Shown in pieces: positions 1-8,230 of a stretch of DNA of 64,000 nucleotides. Under the pieces are notes generated by a model, which searched no databases, had not been told where the DNA came from, and saw only the letters and a program-made list of their open reading frames with translations. The position numbers were made by a program, and so were the translations under genes. Within the stretch, counting starts at the first letter, position 1. The number at the start of each line of letters is the position of its first letter. This DNA is from Actinokineospora alba (GTDB taxonomy: Bacteria > Actinomycetota > Actinomycetes > Mycobacteriales > Pseudonocardiaceae), in the NCBI RefSeq assembly GCF_004362515.1, contig NZ_SNXU01000001.1, positions 3,410,001 through 3,474,000 of the forward strand, in the 5' to 3' direction.

Positions 1-1651
1 CGGCCAGGTCGAGCTCGAAGCTGAACCCCGCGACCGCCGCCGCCCGCAGCAGCCTGCGCGGCTCGGCGTCTACGGCGGCCAGGCTCGCGTCGGCGTAGTC
101 GTGCACCCCGACCGGCAGCCGCCTGCCCGGCTCGGGGGCGCCGTCGCGGTACCAGCGCAGCATTTCCACCGTCAGGTACGCGTTGCCCGCGGTGTCGGCC
201 AGCAACCGGTACGGCGGCGGCGCGTCCGCCGCCCGCGCGCTCGCCATCAGCTGCCGCGACAGCGCGCGGACATCGGACTCCTCCAGCCCCGGCACGGTGA
301 TCCGGCGCAGCAGCCCGGAGCTGTCGAGGTCGTGCACGAAGTCGGTGTGGGCGGACCGGCGGTGCGCGGCCCGGCTCCCGGCGGTCGCCATGACGAGCAT
401 CGAGCAGTCCGGGCCGCTGAGCCGGAACACCCTGCGCAGCAACAGGAACGTGTCCTCGTCGGCCAGGTCGAGGTCGTCGAGCACCAGGCACACCGGCTCC
501 CGCGCCATCGCGACGAGCAACTCGGTGAGCGCGCCGAGCTCAGCCGACCCGGACAGCAGCGACCGCAGGGTCTGCTGCGGGCCCGCGCCGAGCAGCGGCA
601 GCGACTCGGCCGGGGTGGCCGCGACAAAGTCCGCGAGCGCCTGCACCACCGGCTGATAGGGGTTGGTGGCCCCAGGTTCGCCGCGCCCGTAGACCACCAG
701 CCCGCCCGCGCGCCCGATCCGCCGCGCCGCTTCGGTGACCAACCGGGTCTTGCCGACTCCGGGTTCGCCGGTGACCAGGACCAAGTGGCCCCCGCCTTGT
801 TCGGCCCGCGCCCACGAATCGGCCAAGGCGGCCAACTCCGCGCGCCTGCCGCTGAACGGCGTCGCCGCCGCGCTGACCTCACCCGAGCGCGGCCTGCCCC
901 GCCCGCCCGCCGGTCCGCCCAGCAGCTCCACATAGGCGGCCTGCGTCCGCGGCGACGGGTCGATGCCCAACTCGTCGGACAGCACCTGGCGCAGCCGCTG
1001 GTAGGCGCGCAGGGCCTCGGCCCGGTTGCCGCCCGCCGCGTGCGCGGTCATCAGACACCGGTGCGCGCTCTCGCTCAGCGGCGCCCGGCGCACGGCCTCG
1101 TCGGCGAACCGGACCGCGTCGCGGTCGGCGCCCAGCGCGGCGGCGGCGGCGCTCGCGGTCTCCAACGCCGAGCAGAGCAGCCCGTCGACGTGGTCGCGGA
1201 CCCCCTCGACCCACTCGCCCTCGTGGTGCGGCAGGAACGGCTCACCCAGGTAGGCCAAGGCATCCTCGGCGCAGTGCCGGGACTCGGCGTAAGCGCCGCG
1301 CTCCAACGCGCCGACCGCCGCCCCGACCGCGCGTTCGGCGCACTCCAAGTCGACGGTGGCTTCCTCGGGGATGCGCAGCAGGTAGCGCCTGCCCTGCGCG
1401 ACGAGCGCCGCGTCGTCACCGCCGCGCGAGACGAACGTCCGCACCCGGCTCACCACGCTGCGCAGCGCCGACGCCCACGTGTCGGGCAGCCCGTCGGGCC
1501 AGAGCGTGTCGGCGAGCTGGTCGCGGTCCGTGCCGGTGGCGCGCTCCATGACCAGCCGGGCGAACGCGACCTGCGTCTGCGCGCTGGAGAGCCGCCTCGG
1601 CGGCTTGTCGTGCTCTTCGATCGCGACCAGTCCGATTAATCGGATCAGCAT
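1..1651 (-). CDS. SARP-family regulator with AAA ATPase domain (partial, 3' end outside window)
   Basis: Probable pathway-specific activator of the divergent biosynthetic operon. The frame opens at ATG 1651 behind a GGGGAGAG ribosome site and stays open to the left edge, giving 550 residues without a stop. Residues about 1-85 form an OmpR-like winged helix, followed by a bacterial transcriptional activation domain ending near ELGIDPSPRTQ. An ATPase module follows with Walker A GEPGVGKT at residues 295-302 and a Walker B-like LVLDDLD near 388. The layout matches large SARP/AfsR-LuxR hybrids, but the C-terminal part is not visible. Codon 5 is TTA, rare in high-GC actinomycetes and usually read by the bldA tRNA, so translation may be developmentally controlled. 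Assignment to the cluster rests on divergent placement. Confidence 0.9.
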   Translation of the reverse strand, partial: MLIRLIGLVAIEEHDKPPRRLSSAQTQVAFARLVMERATGTDRDQLADTLWPDGLPDTWASALRSVVSRVRTFVSRGGDDAALVAQGRRYLLRIPEEATVDLECAERAVGAAVGALERGAYAESRHCAEDALAYLGEPFLPHHEGEWVEGVRDHVDGLLCSALETASAAAAALGADRDAVRFADEAVRRAPLSESAHRCLMTAHAAGGNRAEALRAYQRLRQVLSDELGIDPSPRTQAAYVELLGGPAGGRGRPRSGEVSAAATPFSGRRAELAALADSWARAEQGGGHLVLVTGEPGVGKTRLVTEAARRIGRAGGLVVYGRGEPGATNPYQPVVQALADFVAATPAESLPLLGAGPQQTLRSLLSGSAELGALTELLVAMAREPVCLVLDDLDLADEDTFLLLRRVFRLSGPDCSMLVMATAGSRAAHRRSAHTDFVHDLDSSGLLRRITVPGLEESDVRALSRQLMASARAADAPPPYRLLADTAGNAYLTVEMLRWYRDGAPEPGRRLPVGVHDYADASLAAVDAEPRRLLRAAAVAGFSFELDLA

Positions 1652-2034
1652 GCGCGCTCTCCCCGCCTCGGCGGCCCCGCACAAACGAATAGTCGAGTGA
1701 ATTGACTCCCTTACCCCGCCTGTCGATCACTCGTGGAGAAACTCTACATGCGGTCGGGATCGAAGTGTCAAGGACCGCTCCGGTGAACAATGTGGACAAC
1801 TCCTCGGAGTATCGCGTTGCGCTGAACAGGCGAACACCCTCGCGTATGGACCCGCCCCACGCGGAGCTCAATCCCCTGCGAGAGCGTCGATCGAGCGCTC
1901 CCGCAACCGGCTGTTGCGCTCCGCTTGCGCGGCCTGCCGTAGAAATCGTCCCAACCGGAAAGTCGCACGTCGGAATAGGCGAGTAAAAGGCCGGAACGGC
2001 ATTCGCCGGAGATACGCGGAATGAGGAGACGCAC
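1652..2034. promoter_or_regulatory. Divergent promoter region of the biosynthetic cluster
   Basis: This 383-base gap separates the SARP gene from the operon. It is less GC-rich than its flanks and no convincing gene fits in it. A 7-bp inverted repeat (CGAGTGA at 1694-1700 and TCACTCG at 1727-1733) is visible, and a GAGGAG ribosome site at 2023-2028 serves the first operon gene. Both promoters should lie here, and a SARP target site is expected, but I could not assign -10/-35 boxes or a clear direct-repeat operator by eye. Confidence 0.5.
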
Positions 2035-3252
2035 GTGAGCGCTTCTGCAGCATGGCGACGACTGGAGCCGAAACTGGCCGCGATCGCACTCCGACTCGGG
2101 CAACTCGAGTCCGAACCGGATCGACGCAACAGCTTCATGCCCTACACCCCCGAGCGCGAGAGCCCCTACGTCGACCTCCACGGCGAGCGGCTGCTGATGA
2201 TGTCGGGCTACAGCTACCTCGGCCTCTCCGGCGACGAGCGCGTCGTGGCCGCCGCGCAGTCCGCTGTGGACACTTACGGGACCGGCGCGCACGGCGTCCG
2301 GGCCCTGGCCGGGTCGACCCCGCTGCACGAGGAGCTCGAAGCCGAGGTCGCGAAGTTCCTCGACCGCGAGACCGCCCTGGTCTTCGGCTCCGGCTACGCC
2401 GCCAACGTCGGCACCGTCGCCGCGCTCGTCGGCCCCGGCGACACCGTCTTCATCGACAAGTACGACCACGCCAGCATCGTCGACGGCTGCCAGCTCAGCG
2501 GCGCCACCGTCACCCGGTTCCGGCACAACGACGCCGACCACCTCGACCGCAGGCTCTCCGACGCCGCCCCGGGCGGGGTGCGGCTGGTGATCGTCGACAG
2601 CGTCTACTCGATGGACGGCGACATCGCCCCGCTGCCCGAGCTGCGCGAGGTGTGCGACCGGCACGAGGCGCTGCTGATGGTCGACGAGGCGCACGCCATC
2701 GGTGTCATCGGCGCGACCGGCCGCGGCATCGAGGAGCACTTCGACTTCAAGGTCAAGGTCGACATCAAGGTGGGCACCCTGTCCAAGGGCATCCCGTCGA
2801 CCGGCGGCTGGGTCGCCTGCACCCCCGAGTTGGCGCTGTTCCTCAAGTACAACGCCCGGCCGTTCCTGTTCTCCGCGGCCCTGCCGCCCGCCCAGGCGGG
2901 CGCTGCGCTGGAGTCGCTGCGCATCCTCGACCGCGAACCCGAGCGGGTCACCCACATCCAGCGCGAGTCCGCCCGGCTGCGCAAGATCGTGACCGACGCG
3001 GGCATGCGCACCCTCGACAGCGAGACCGCGGTGATCCCGCTGGTCGCCGGTTCGGACGAACTGGCCTACGACTACGCCACCGCGTGCCGCAAGGCCGGTG
3101 TCGTCGGCCTGCCCGTGGTGTCACCCGCGGTGCCGAACACGTTGGCGCGCTTGCGGATCGCGGTGACCGCCCGGCACTCCGCCGAGGACATCGACGTCGC
3201 CGCCGACGCCTTCCTGACCGCGGCCCGCCAGTGCGGGCTCATCCCGGGCTGA
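2035..3252 (+). CDS. Alpha-oxoamine synthase (AONS/CqsA-like PLP enzyme)
   Basis: Decarboxylative Claisen-type condensation of an amino acid, or amino-acid-like donor, with an acyl thioester to give an alpha-aminoketone. The 405-residue protein has the fold-type I layout of BioF, KBL and CqsA: GTGAHGVR near residue 82, a VDEAH motif near 218 and the PLP lysine in TLSKG near 249. GTG 2035 follows GAGGAG at good spacing. It is the first gene of a coupled operon with a ketosynthase, dehydratase, ligase and ACP, so the acyl partner is probably ACP- or CoA-bound. The donor is unknown. A metK gene in the same operon makes S-adenosylmethionine a candidate, because Vibrio CqsA is reported to accept SAM. 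The family is certain; substrates are inferred. Confidence 0.9.
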   Translation: MSASAAWRRLEPKLAAIALRLGQLESEPDRRNSFMPYTPERESPYVDLHGERLLMMSGYSYLGLSGDERVVAAAQSAVDTYGTGAHGVRALAGSTPLHEELEAEVAKFLDRETALVFGSGYAANVGTVAALVGPGDTVFIDKYDHASIVDGCQLSGATVTRFRHNDADHLDRRLSDAAPGGVRLVIVDSVYSMDGDIAPLPELREVCDRHEALLMVDEAHAIGVIGATGRGIEEHFDFKVKVDIKVGTLSKGIPSTGGWVACTPELALFLKYNARPFLFSAALPPAQAGAALESLRILDREPERVTHIQRESARLRKIVTDAGMRTLDSETAVIPLVAGSDELAYDYATACRKAGVVGLPVVSPAVPNTLARLRIAVTARHSAEDIDVAADAFLTAARQCGLIPG

Positions 3253-3259
3253 GCCCGCG

Positions 3260-4486
3260 ATGGCCTCCTCGACTCAGGTGTCCGTCACCGGCATGGGCGT
3301 GGTGACCCCCGCGGGGTGCGACCTCGACCGGTTCTGGTCGACCGTGCTCGCGGGCCGTTCGACGGCGAAACCACTGGACCACTTCGACCTCAGCGGGCAC
3401 GGCACCCGGTTCGGCTGCCGGGTCGACGGGCTCGACGAGACGGGCCTGCTCAACCGCAAGGAAGCCCGCCGGATGGACCCGTTCGCCCGCTTCGGCCTGG
3501 CCGCCGCGCTCGCCGCCCACCAGCACGCGGGCACCCCCGCGCCGGACCCGGCGCGCACGGCGATCGTCGTGGGCACCGCGGTCGGCGGCCGGTGGACCAG
3601 CGACGAGGAGAGCCGCAACTACTTCCTCGGCGGCCCGCGGCAGGTCAACCCGCTCATGCCGCTGGTCACCATGCCCAACTCGGCCGCCGCGCTGATCGCG
3701 ATGCGGCTGGGCTGGCTCGGCCCGTCGCTCACCGTCTCCACCACCTGCGCCAGCGGTGTCGACGCCGTCGGCCTGGCGGCGGCGATGGTGCGTTCCGGGC
3801 AGGTGGACGTGGCGATCGCGGGCGGCTGCGAGTCGACGCTGACCCCGGTCAGCCTCGCCGGTTTCGCCAACCTCAACGCCATGTCCACCCGCAACGACGA
3901 CCCCGGACGCGCCTGCAGGCCCTTCGACGTCGACCGCGACGGGTTCGTCATGGGGGAGGGCGCCGGGTTCGTCGTCATCGAACGGCGCGCCGACGCCGAC
4001 GCCAGAGGCGCCCGGACCTACGCCGACCTCGCGGGCTACGCCGCCACCTCCGACGCCCACCACTTGGCGATGCCGCTGCCCGACGGCGCGGGGGCGAGCG
4101 CGGCGATGTCGGCGGCCATCGCCGACGCGGGCCTCACGCCCGCCGACATCGTGCATGTCAACGCGCACGGCACGTCGACCCCGCACAACGACCGGGCCGA
4201 GGCGAACGCCCTGGCCAAGGTCTTCGGGTCCCGCGTGCCCCCGGTGACGGCGACCAAGGGCGTCACCGGCCACCTCATCGGCGCCGCCGGGACGGTCGAG
4301 TTGATCGCCACGATCCTCGCCATGGCCGCCCGGACCGTCCCCCCGACCGCCAACCACGAACGAATCGAGCCCGGCATGGACATCGACCTGGTGCACGGAA
4401 AGCCACGCGCGGTGGCCAGTGGTCCCGCGCTGTCGAACTCCTTCGGCTTCGGCGGCCACAACGCCTGTCTGGTGGTGACCCCGTGA
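3260..4486 (+). CDS. Beta-ketoacyl-ACP synthase II (FabF-like)
   Basis: Extends or primes an acyl chain by decarboxylative condensation on an acyl carrier protein. The 408-residue protein has the full condensing-enzyme set: Cys163 in TTCASG, His303 in NAHGTS, and Lys333 and His338 in KGVTGHLIGAAG. Length and motifs fit a stand-alone FabF/KAS II rather than a modular polyketide synthase domain. It starts 7 bases after the alpha-oxoamine synthase and its TGA overlaps the GTG of the next gene, so the genes are translationally coupled. It probably builds or elongates a short acyl chain on the operon ACP. Confidence 0.92.
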   Translation: MASSTQVSVTGMGVVTPAGCDLDRFWSTVLAGRSTAKPLDHFDLSGHGTRFGCRVDGLDETGLLNRKEARRMDPFARFGLAAALAAHQHAGTPAPDPARTAIVVGTAVGGRWTSDEESRNYFLGGPRQVNPLMPLVTMPNSAAALIAMRLGWLGPSLTVSTTCASGVDAVGLAAAMVRSGQVDVAIAGGCESTLTPVSLAGFANLNAMSTRNDDPGRACRPFDVDRDGFVMGEGAGFVVIERRADADARGARTYADLAGYAATSDAHHLAMPLPDGAGASAAMSAAIADAGLTPADIVHVNAHGTSTPHNDRAEANALAKVFGSRVPPVTATKGVTGHLIGAAGTVELIATILAMAARTVPPTANHERIEPGMDIDLVHGKPRAVASGPALSNSFGFGGHNACLVVTP

Positions 4487-5328
4487 CCGCCGCGCCGACC
4501 CGGTTCGGCGCCAGCGACCTGTGTGCCGTCACCGCCGCCGAACTCGCCGCGTACCGCGACGTGCTGCGCTCGGCGATCGGGTCCCCGTTGCCCGCGGGGG
4601 TTCCGCAGGCGTCGCCGGTGTACCCGTTCGTGCTCGCGATGCCCACGTTCGACCAGATCATCGGGCAGCTCACCCCGGCGGGCGAGGCCCGCGCGGCGAA
4701 CGTGCACCTGAGCCAGGAACTGCGGGTGCGCAGGCTGGTGCAGCCGGGGGAGCGGGTCGGCATCGACGTCGTCGTGGCGGCCGCGCGCCGGGAGCCGCGC
4801 GGGGTCCGGCTGGCGATCCGCGGTGTCGTCGTCGGCGACGGCGGCGCGGTGGTGGCCGAGCTGATCACGGGCGCGCTGTTGGTGGGCGCGACCGGTCCTG
4901 AGCCGTTCGGCGATCTGCCGCCCGCGACCGAGTTGGCCGCGGGGCCGGGGCCGAGTGAGCGGACGTCGGTCACCTGTGTGATCCCGGCGGAGACCGTGCG
5001 CGCCTACGCCGACGTCTCCGGCGACCACAACCCGATCCACCTCGACGAAGCGGCCGCGACCGCCGCCGGGTTCCCCGGGGTGATCGCGCACGGCATGAGC
5101 GTGCTCGCGCTGATCTCCGAGGACGTGATCGACCGGTACGCGGGCGGCGACGCGTCCCGGATCGGCGGCCTGGGTGTCCGGTTCTCCGCGCCGGTCCTGC
5201 CCGAGGAACCGCTGGAGATCACCTACGTGACCGACGGCGGCCCGGTCGTGAAGTTCACCTGCAAGTCCCCGCGCGGCCTGGCGTTCAAGGCGGGCTGGGT
5301 GGAGATCTCCGGTGACCGCGATGGCTGA
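4483..5328 (+). CDS. MaoC-like double hot-dog dehydratase
   Basis: Likely hydratase/dehydratase acting on a 3-hydroxyacyl thioester. The GTG at 4483 overlaps the preceding stop by 4 bases, giving 281 residues. The N-terminal half resembles a FAS1-type dehydratase hot-dog. The C-terminal half carries the MaoC signature with YADVSGDHNPIH followed by FPGVIAHGM, where the Asp and His are the usual catalytic pair. With the ketosynthase and the later acyl-CoA dehydrogenase it would adjust the oxidation level of the acyl chain. No dedicated ketoreductase gene is visible in the operon, so that step may come from primary fatty-acid synthesis. Confidence 0.88.
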   Translation: MTAAPTRFGASDLCAVTAAELAAYRDVLRSAIGSPLPAGVPQASPVYPFVLAMPTFDQIIGQLTPAGEARAANVHLSQELRVRRLVQPGERVGIDVVVAAARREPRGVRLAIRGVVVGDGGAVVAELITGALLVGATGPEPFGDLPPATELAAGPGPSERTSVTCVIPAETVRAYADVSGDHNPIHLDEAAATAAGFPGVIAHGMSVLALISEDVIDRYAGGDASRIGGLGVRFSAPVLPEEPLEITYVTDGGPVVKFTCKSPRGLAFKAGWVEISGDRDG

Positions 5329-6784
5329 GCCGAACATCGAGAGCCTCGCCGACGGGTTCGCCCGGCAGGCTCGCTGCCGACCTGACGCGCCCGCCCTGGT
5401 GTGGCACGACACCGAGATCACCTACGGCGAGCTCTCCGCGATGGCCGCCGCCGAACGCGCGCGGCTCGACGGTCTCGGCCTCGCGCCGGGCGTGCCGGTC
5501 GGGGTGCTCGCGGAGAAGTCGCCCGAGGCGGTGGCGCTGGTGCTGGCGGGTTTGCTCGCGCGGCGACCGGTCCTGCTGCCCTCGCCGGCGCTCGCCGACT
5601 CGGTGCTCACCACGCTGTTCACCCAGGCCGGGTGCGCGACCGTGGTGGCCCCGCTGGGGCAGGTGCCGCGGGTGTCCATCACGGCCTCGGCTCACCCGGA
5701 TATTCCCGCCGACACGGCCTTACTCTTGACGACGTCGGGGTCGACTGGCCTGCCGAAGATCGTCCCGCTGGGCGGCCAGGCCATGGCTCGGTTCGCCGAC
5801 TGGGCGGCGCCGACCTTCGGCATCGGGCCGGGTCGGTCGGTGCTGAGTGTCGCGCCGCTGAACTTCGACCTGTGCCTGCTCGACGTGTGGACGACGCTGG
5901 CCGCGGGCGGCCGGGTGGTCCTCGTCGACCCGGCGCGCGCCGCCAACGGCCGCCACCTCGCCGAGGTGCTGCGCTCGAACCGGCCGCACGTCGTCCAGGC
6001 CGTCCCGATGTTCTTCGCGCTGCTGATGGCCGCGGGCGCGGGTGGCTTCGACAGTGTCGAGCACGTGATGCTCACCGGCGACGCGACCCCGGAACACGTG
6101 CTGGCCGGGATGCCCGCGCTGTTCCCCAAGGCCCGGCTGCGCAACATCTACGGCTGCACAGAGACCAATGACAGCCTCATGTCCGATGTGGACTCGTCGC
6201 CGATCTCGATCGGCGACCCGCTGCCCGGCGTAAGCGCACTGCTGGTCGACGACGGCGAAGTGGTACGGGGGTCCGGAACGGGCGAGTTGTGGGTCTCCAC
6301 ACCGTTCCAGACCGAGGGGTACCTGGATCGGACCCGGCACACCGGCAAGTTCGCCGGACATCCCACGGGCGCCAACGACCGCCGGTACTTCCGCACCGGC
6401 GACCTGGTGCGCCGCGGGGTCGACGGCAGGCTGTTCCTGGTGGGGCGCGCGGACTTCCAGGTGAAGGTGCGCGGGGTCGCGGTCAACACCGCCGAGGTCG
6501 AACACGCCCTGCTCGAACACCCAGACGTGCTGGAGGCGGCCGTCGCCGCGGTGCCCGACCCGGTGGCGGGCCTCAAGCTCGCCGCCGCCGTCCACCGCGC
6601 GCCCGGCAGCCGCCTGGACAGCGTTGTGCTGCGCGAGCACTGCGTGCGCACCCTGCCGCGGGCGGCGATCCCGTCGACCCTGCGCATCGCCGACGACCCG
6701 CTCCCCAAGACCGCCACCGGAAAGGTCGACCGCACCGCGGTCGGCGGCCGTCCCCAGTCCACAGTGGAAAGAAGGGTGTCATGA
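5312..6784 (+). CDS. AMP-dependent acyl/aminoacyl ligase (adenylation enzyme)
   Basis: Activates a carboxylate as an adenylate and probably loads the adjacent acyl carrier protein. The 490-residue ANL enzyme shows the A3 motif TTSGSTGLPK near residues 140-149, YGCTE near 286, FRTGDLV near 361, and a C-terminal PKTATGK with the catalytic lysine. The start is GTG 5312 or ATG 5321; both overlap the previous stop. Its stop overlaps the ATG of the ACP gene, which supports a ligase-ACP pair. A TTA codon at 5720-5722 lies just before the A3 motif, a second potential bldA checkpoint in the cluster. The substrate cannot be read from the sequence. Confidence 0.9.
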   Translation: MTAMAEPNIESLADGFARQARCRPDAPALVWHDTEITYGELSAMAAAERARLDGLGLAPGVPVGVLAEKSPEAVALVLAGLLARRPVLLPSPALADSVLTTLFTQAGCATVVAPLGQVPRVSITASAHPDIPADTALLLTTSGSTGLPKIVPLGGQAMARFADWAAPTFGIGPGRSVLSVAPLNFDLCLLDVWTTLAAGGRVVLVDPARAANGRHLAEVLRSNRPHVVQAVPMFFALLMAAGAGGFDSVEHVMLTGDATPEHVLAGMPALFPKARLRNIYGCTETNDSLMSDVDSSPISIGDPLPGVSALLVDDGEVVRGSGTGELWVSTPFQTEGYLDRTRHTGKFAGHPTGANDRRYFRTGDLVRRGVDGRLFLVGRADFQVKVRGVAVNTAEVEHALLEHPDVLEAAVAAVPDPVAGLKLAAAVHRAPGSRLDSVVLREHCVRTLPRAAIPSTLRIADDPLPKTATGKVDRTAVGGRPQSTVERRVS

Positions 6785-7044
6785 GCAACGTCGCCGCGAT
6801 CAAGGCGTTCATCATCGAGGAGTTCCTGCCCGACGTCGCCGCCGCGTCCCTGCAGGTGGACTACGACCTGCTCGCCGGGGGTGTGATCGACAGCCTGGGC
6901 CTGCTCAAGCTCATCGCCTGGGTCGAGGACCGGTTCAGCGTCCCGATCGGCGACGAGGACCTCGACCCCGACAACTTCCGCAGCGTCAGCGCCATCGACC
7001 GCTTCGTCGACACCGCGCGCGTCGGGCCCGCGGTGGGTGCCTGA
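6781..7044 (+). CDS. Acyl carrier protein
   Basis: A discrete 87-residue carrier protein. The phosphopantetheine site is Ser38 in GVIDSLG, followed by the usual helix II LLKLIAWVEDRF. ATG 6781 overlaps the stop of the ligase gene, so the two are coupled and the ligase is the likely loading partner. It should hold the acyl or amino-acyl intermediate used by the ketosynthase, dehydratase and alpha-oxoamine synthase. The DSL core and size fit polyketide/NRPS-type carriers as well as fatty-acid ACPs. Confidence 0.93.
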   Translation: MSNVAAIKAFIIEEFLPDVAAASLQVDYDLLAGGVIDSLGLLKLIAWVEDRFSVPIGDEDLDPDNFRSVSAIDRFVDTARVGPAVGA

Positions 7045-7046
7045 CC

Positions 7047-8054
7047 ATGCACGAGGTGATCACGACCCTGCTGCGCGGGCGGGGCTCGGTCGACGTCCCC
7101 GCCTGGCGCGGGCTGTGGGAGCGCCTGGACGCGGGCGAGCTCGACCGGGCCGAGATCGCCGCCCTGCTCGCCACCCTGTGCGCGGAGCTGCCCGACCGGG
7201 ACACACTCGTCGCCTTGGTGGTCTCGCTGCGCCGGCCCGCCGAGCCGGTCCTGGCGGGCGCGGTCAACATCGTCGGCACCGGCGGCGGCCCCGGCACCTT
7301 CAACATCTCCACCGCCGCGGCGTTCACCGCCGCGGCGATGGGGGTGCCGGTGGTGAAGACCGGTTCGCGGGCCTACACGGGCGCGGTCGGGTCGATCGAC
7401 CTGCTGGAACGGCTGGGGGTGCGGCTGACCAAGTCCCCGGCGGAAACAGTCGACGCCTTGGGCCGGTTCGGCATCGCCTTCACCGGCCCGTACGTCTACC
7501 CGCTCGCGCTCACCCGGATGGCCCGAACCCTGGTGCCCCTGGCGATGCGCCCCTTCGGCCGCTTCCTCAACGCCATCGGGCCGTTCCTGGCCGCGGTCCC
7601 GGTGACCGCCCAGGTGACGGGTGTGTCCGCGGCCGCCCCACTGGCCCGCCTCCGAGAGCTGTCGGCCGTCCTGCACGACCGCCGAATCTGGCTCTGCGCC
7701 AACGACCAGGGCGCCGACGAACTGCTCGGCTTCGCCCACAACGTCATCCACCCCAACGACGGCACGGGTCCCATCAGCCTGTCGCCCGGGGTGCTGGCGG
7801 CCGGAACCGGTGGCTTGGCCGACCTGGCACCGGCGACCGAGGTGACCACCCACTTCCTCGACGTCCTGGCGGGCAAGGCAGGCGCCGCCGCCACGGAGGC
7901 GGTCTGTCTGAACGCCGCCGCCTTGGCCGTCGCAGGCGGCAGGCATCCCACCTGGCCGGAGGCGTACAAGGCCGCGGAAACCGCCATCCACGACGGCGCC
8001 GCCCGCTCCCTGGCCGACCGCCTCCGCACCGCCACGGCGGTGCTCCGTGGCTGA
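7047..8054 (+). CDS. TrpD-like phosphoribosyltransferase (diverged anthranilate phosphoribosyltransferase)
   Basis: Expected to transfer the phosphoribosyl group of PRPP to an amine. The 335-residue protein keeps the glycosyltransferase family 3 core: GTGGGPG at residues 77-83 (GTGGD in TrpD), NISTA at 86-90, and a conserved KxGxR-type loop reading KTGSR at 104-108 instead of KHGNR. The region that binds anthranilate is altered: the usual RTxFNxLGPL segment reads GRFLNAIGPF. The PRPP chemistry therefore looks preserved while the acceptor pocket differs. It starts 2 bases after the ACP gene. With TrpF-, TrpC- and TrpA-like genes in the operon, but no trpE or trpB, it probably serves secondary metabolism. 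Confidence 0.85.
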   Translation: MHEVITTLLRGRGSVDVPAWRGLWERLDAGELDRAEIAALLATLCAELPDRDTLVALVVSLRRPAEPVLAGAVNIVGTGGGPGTFNISTAAAFTAAAMGVPVVKTGSRAYTGAVGSIDLLERLGVRLTKSPAETVDALGRFGIAFTGPYVYPLALTRMARTLVPLAMRPFGRFLNAIGPFLAAVPVTAQVTGVSAAAPLARLRELSAVLHDRRIWLCANDQGADELLGFAHNVIHPNDGTGPISLSPGVLAAGTGGLADLAPATEVTTHFLDVLAGKAGAAATEAVCLNAAALAVAGGRHPTWPEAYKAAETAIHDGAARSLADRLRTATAVLRG

Positions 8055-8230
8055 AATGACCTGTCCCCGGCTTCCTGCTCGCACTACCACCGCGGCGGTG
8101 CCCAGTGCCTGAGTTATCCCCAACCCCACCAAGGCATCCACAGCATTCCGCACACCCTTCCACCACCCCTCCACCCCCGATAGACTGGCCAAGGGCCGTC
8201 CCCCCGGGACAGGGTGGGGGCTGCGCGTGG

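Noticed and set aside
101..1639. Long + strand open frame opposite the SARP gene
   Set aside because: Its product is Arg/Pro/Gln-rich low complexity. The minus strand encodes recognisable SARP and ATPase motifs with correct codon use.
8105..8230. N-terminal extension of the TrpA-like protein from GTG 8105
   Set aside because: Codons such as TTA, ATA and AGG and a Pro/His-rich translation are unlike the rest; a start at GTG 8231 with a G-rich ribosome site fits better, though it is not proven.
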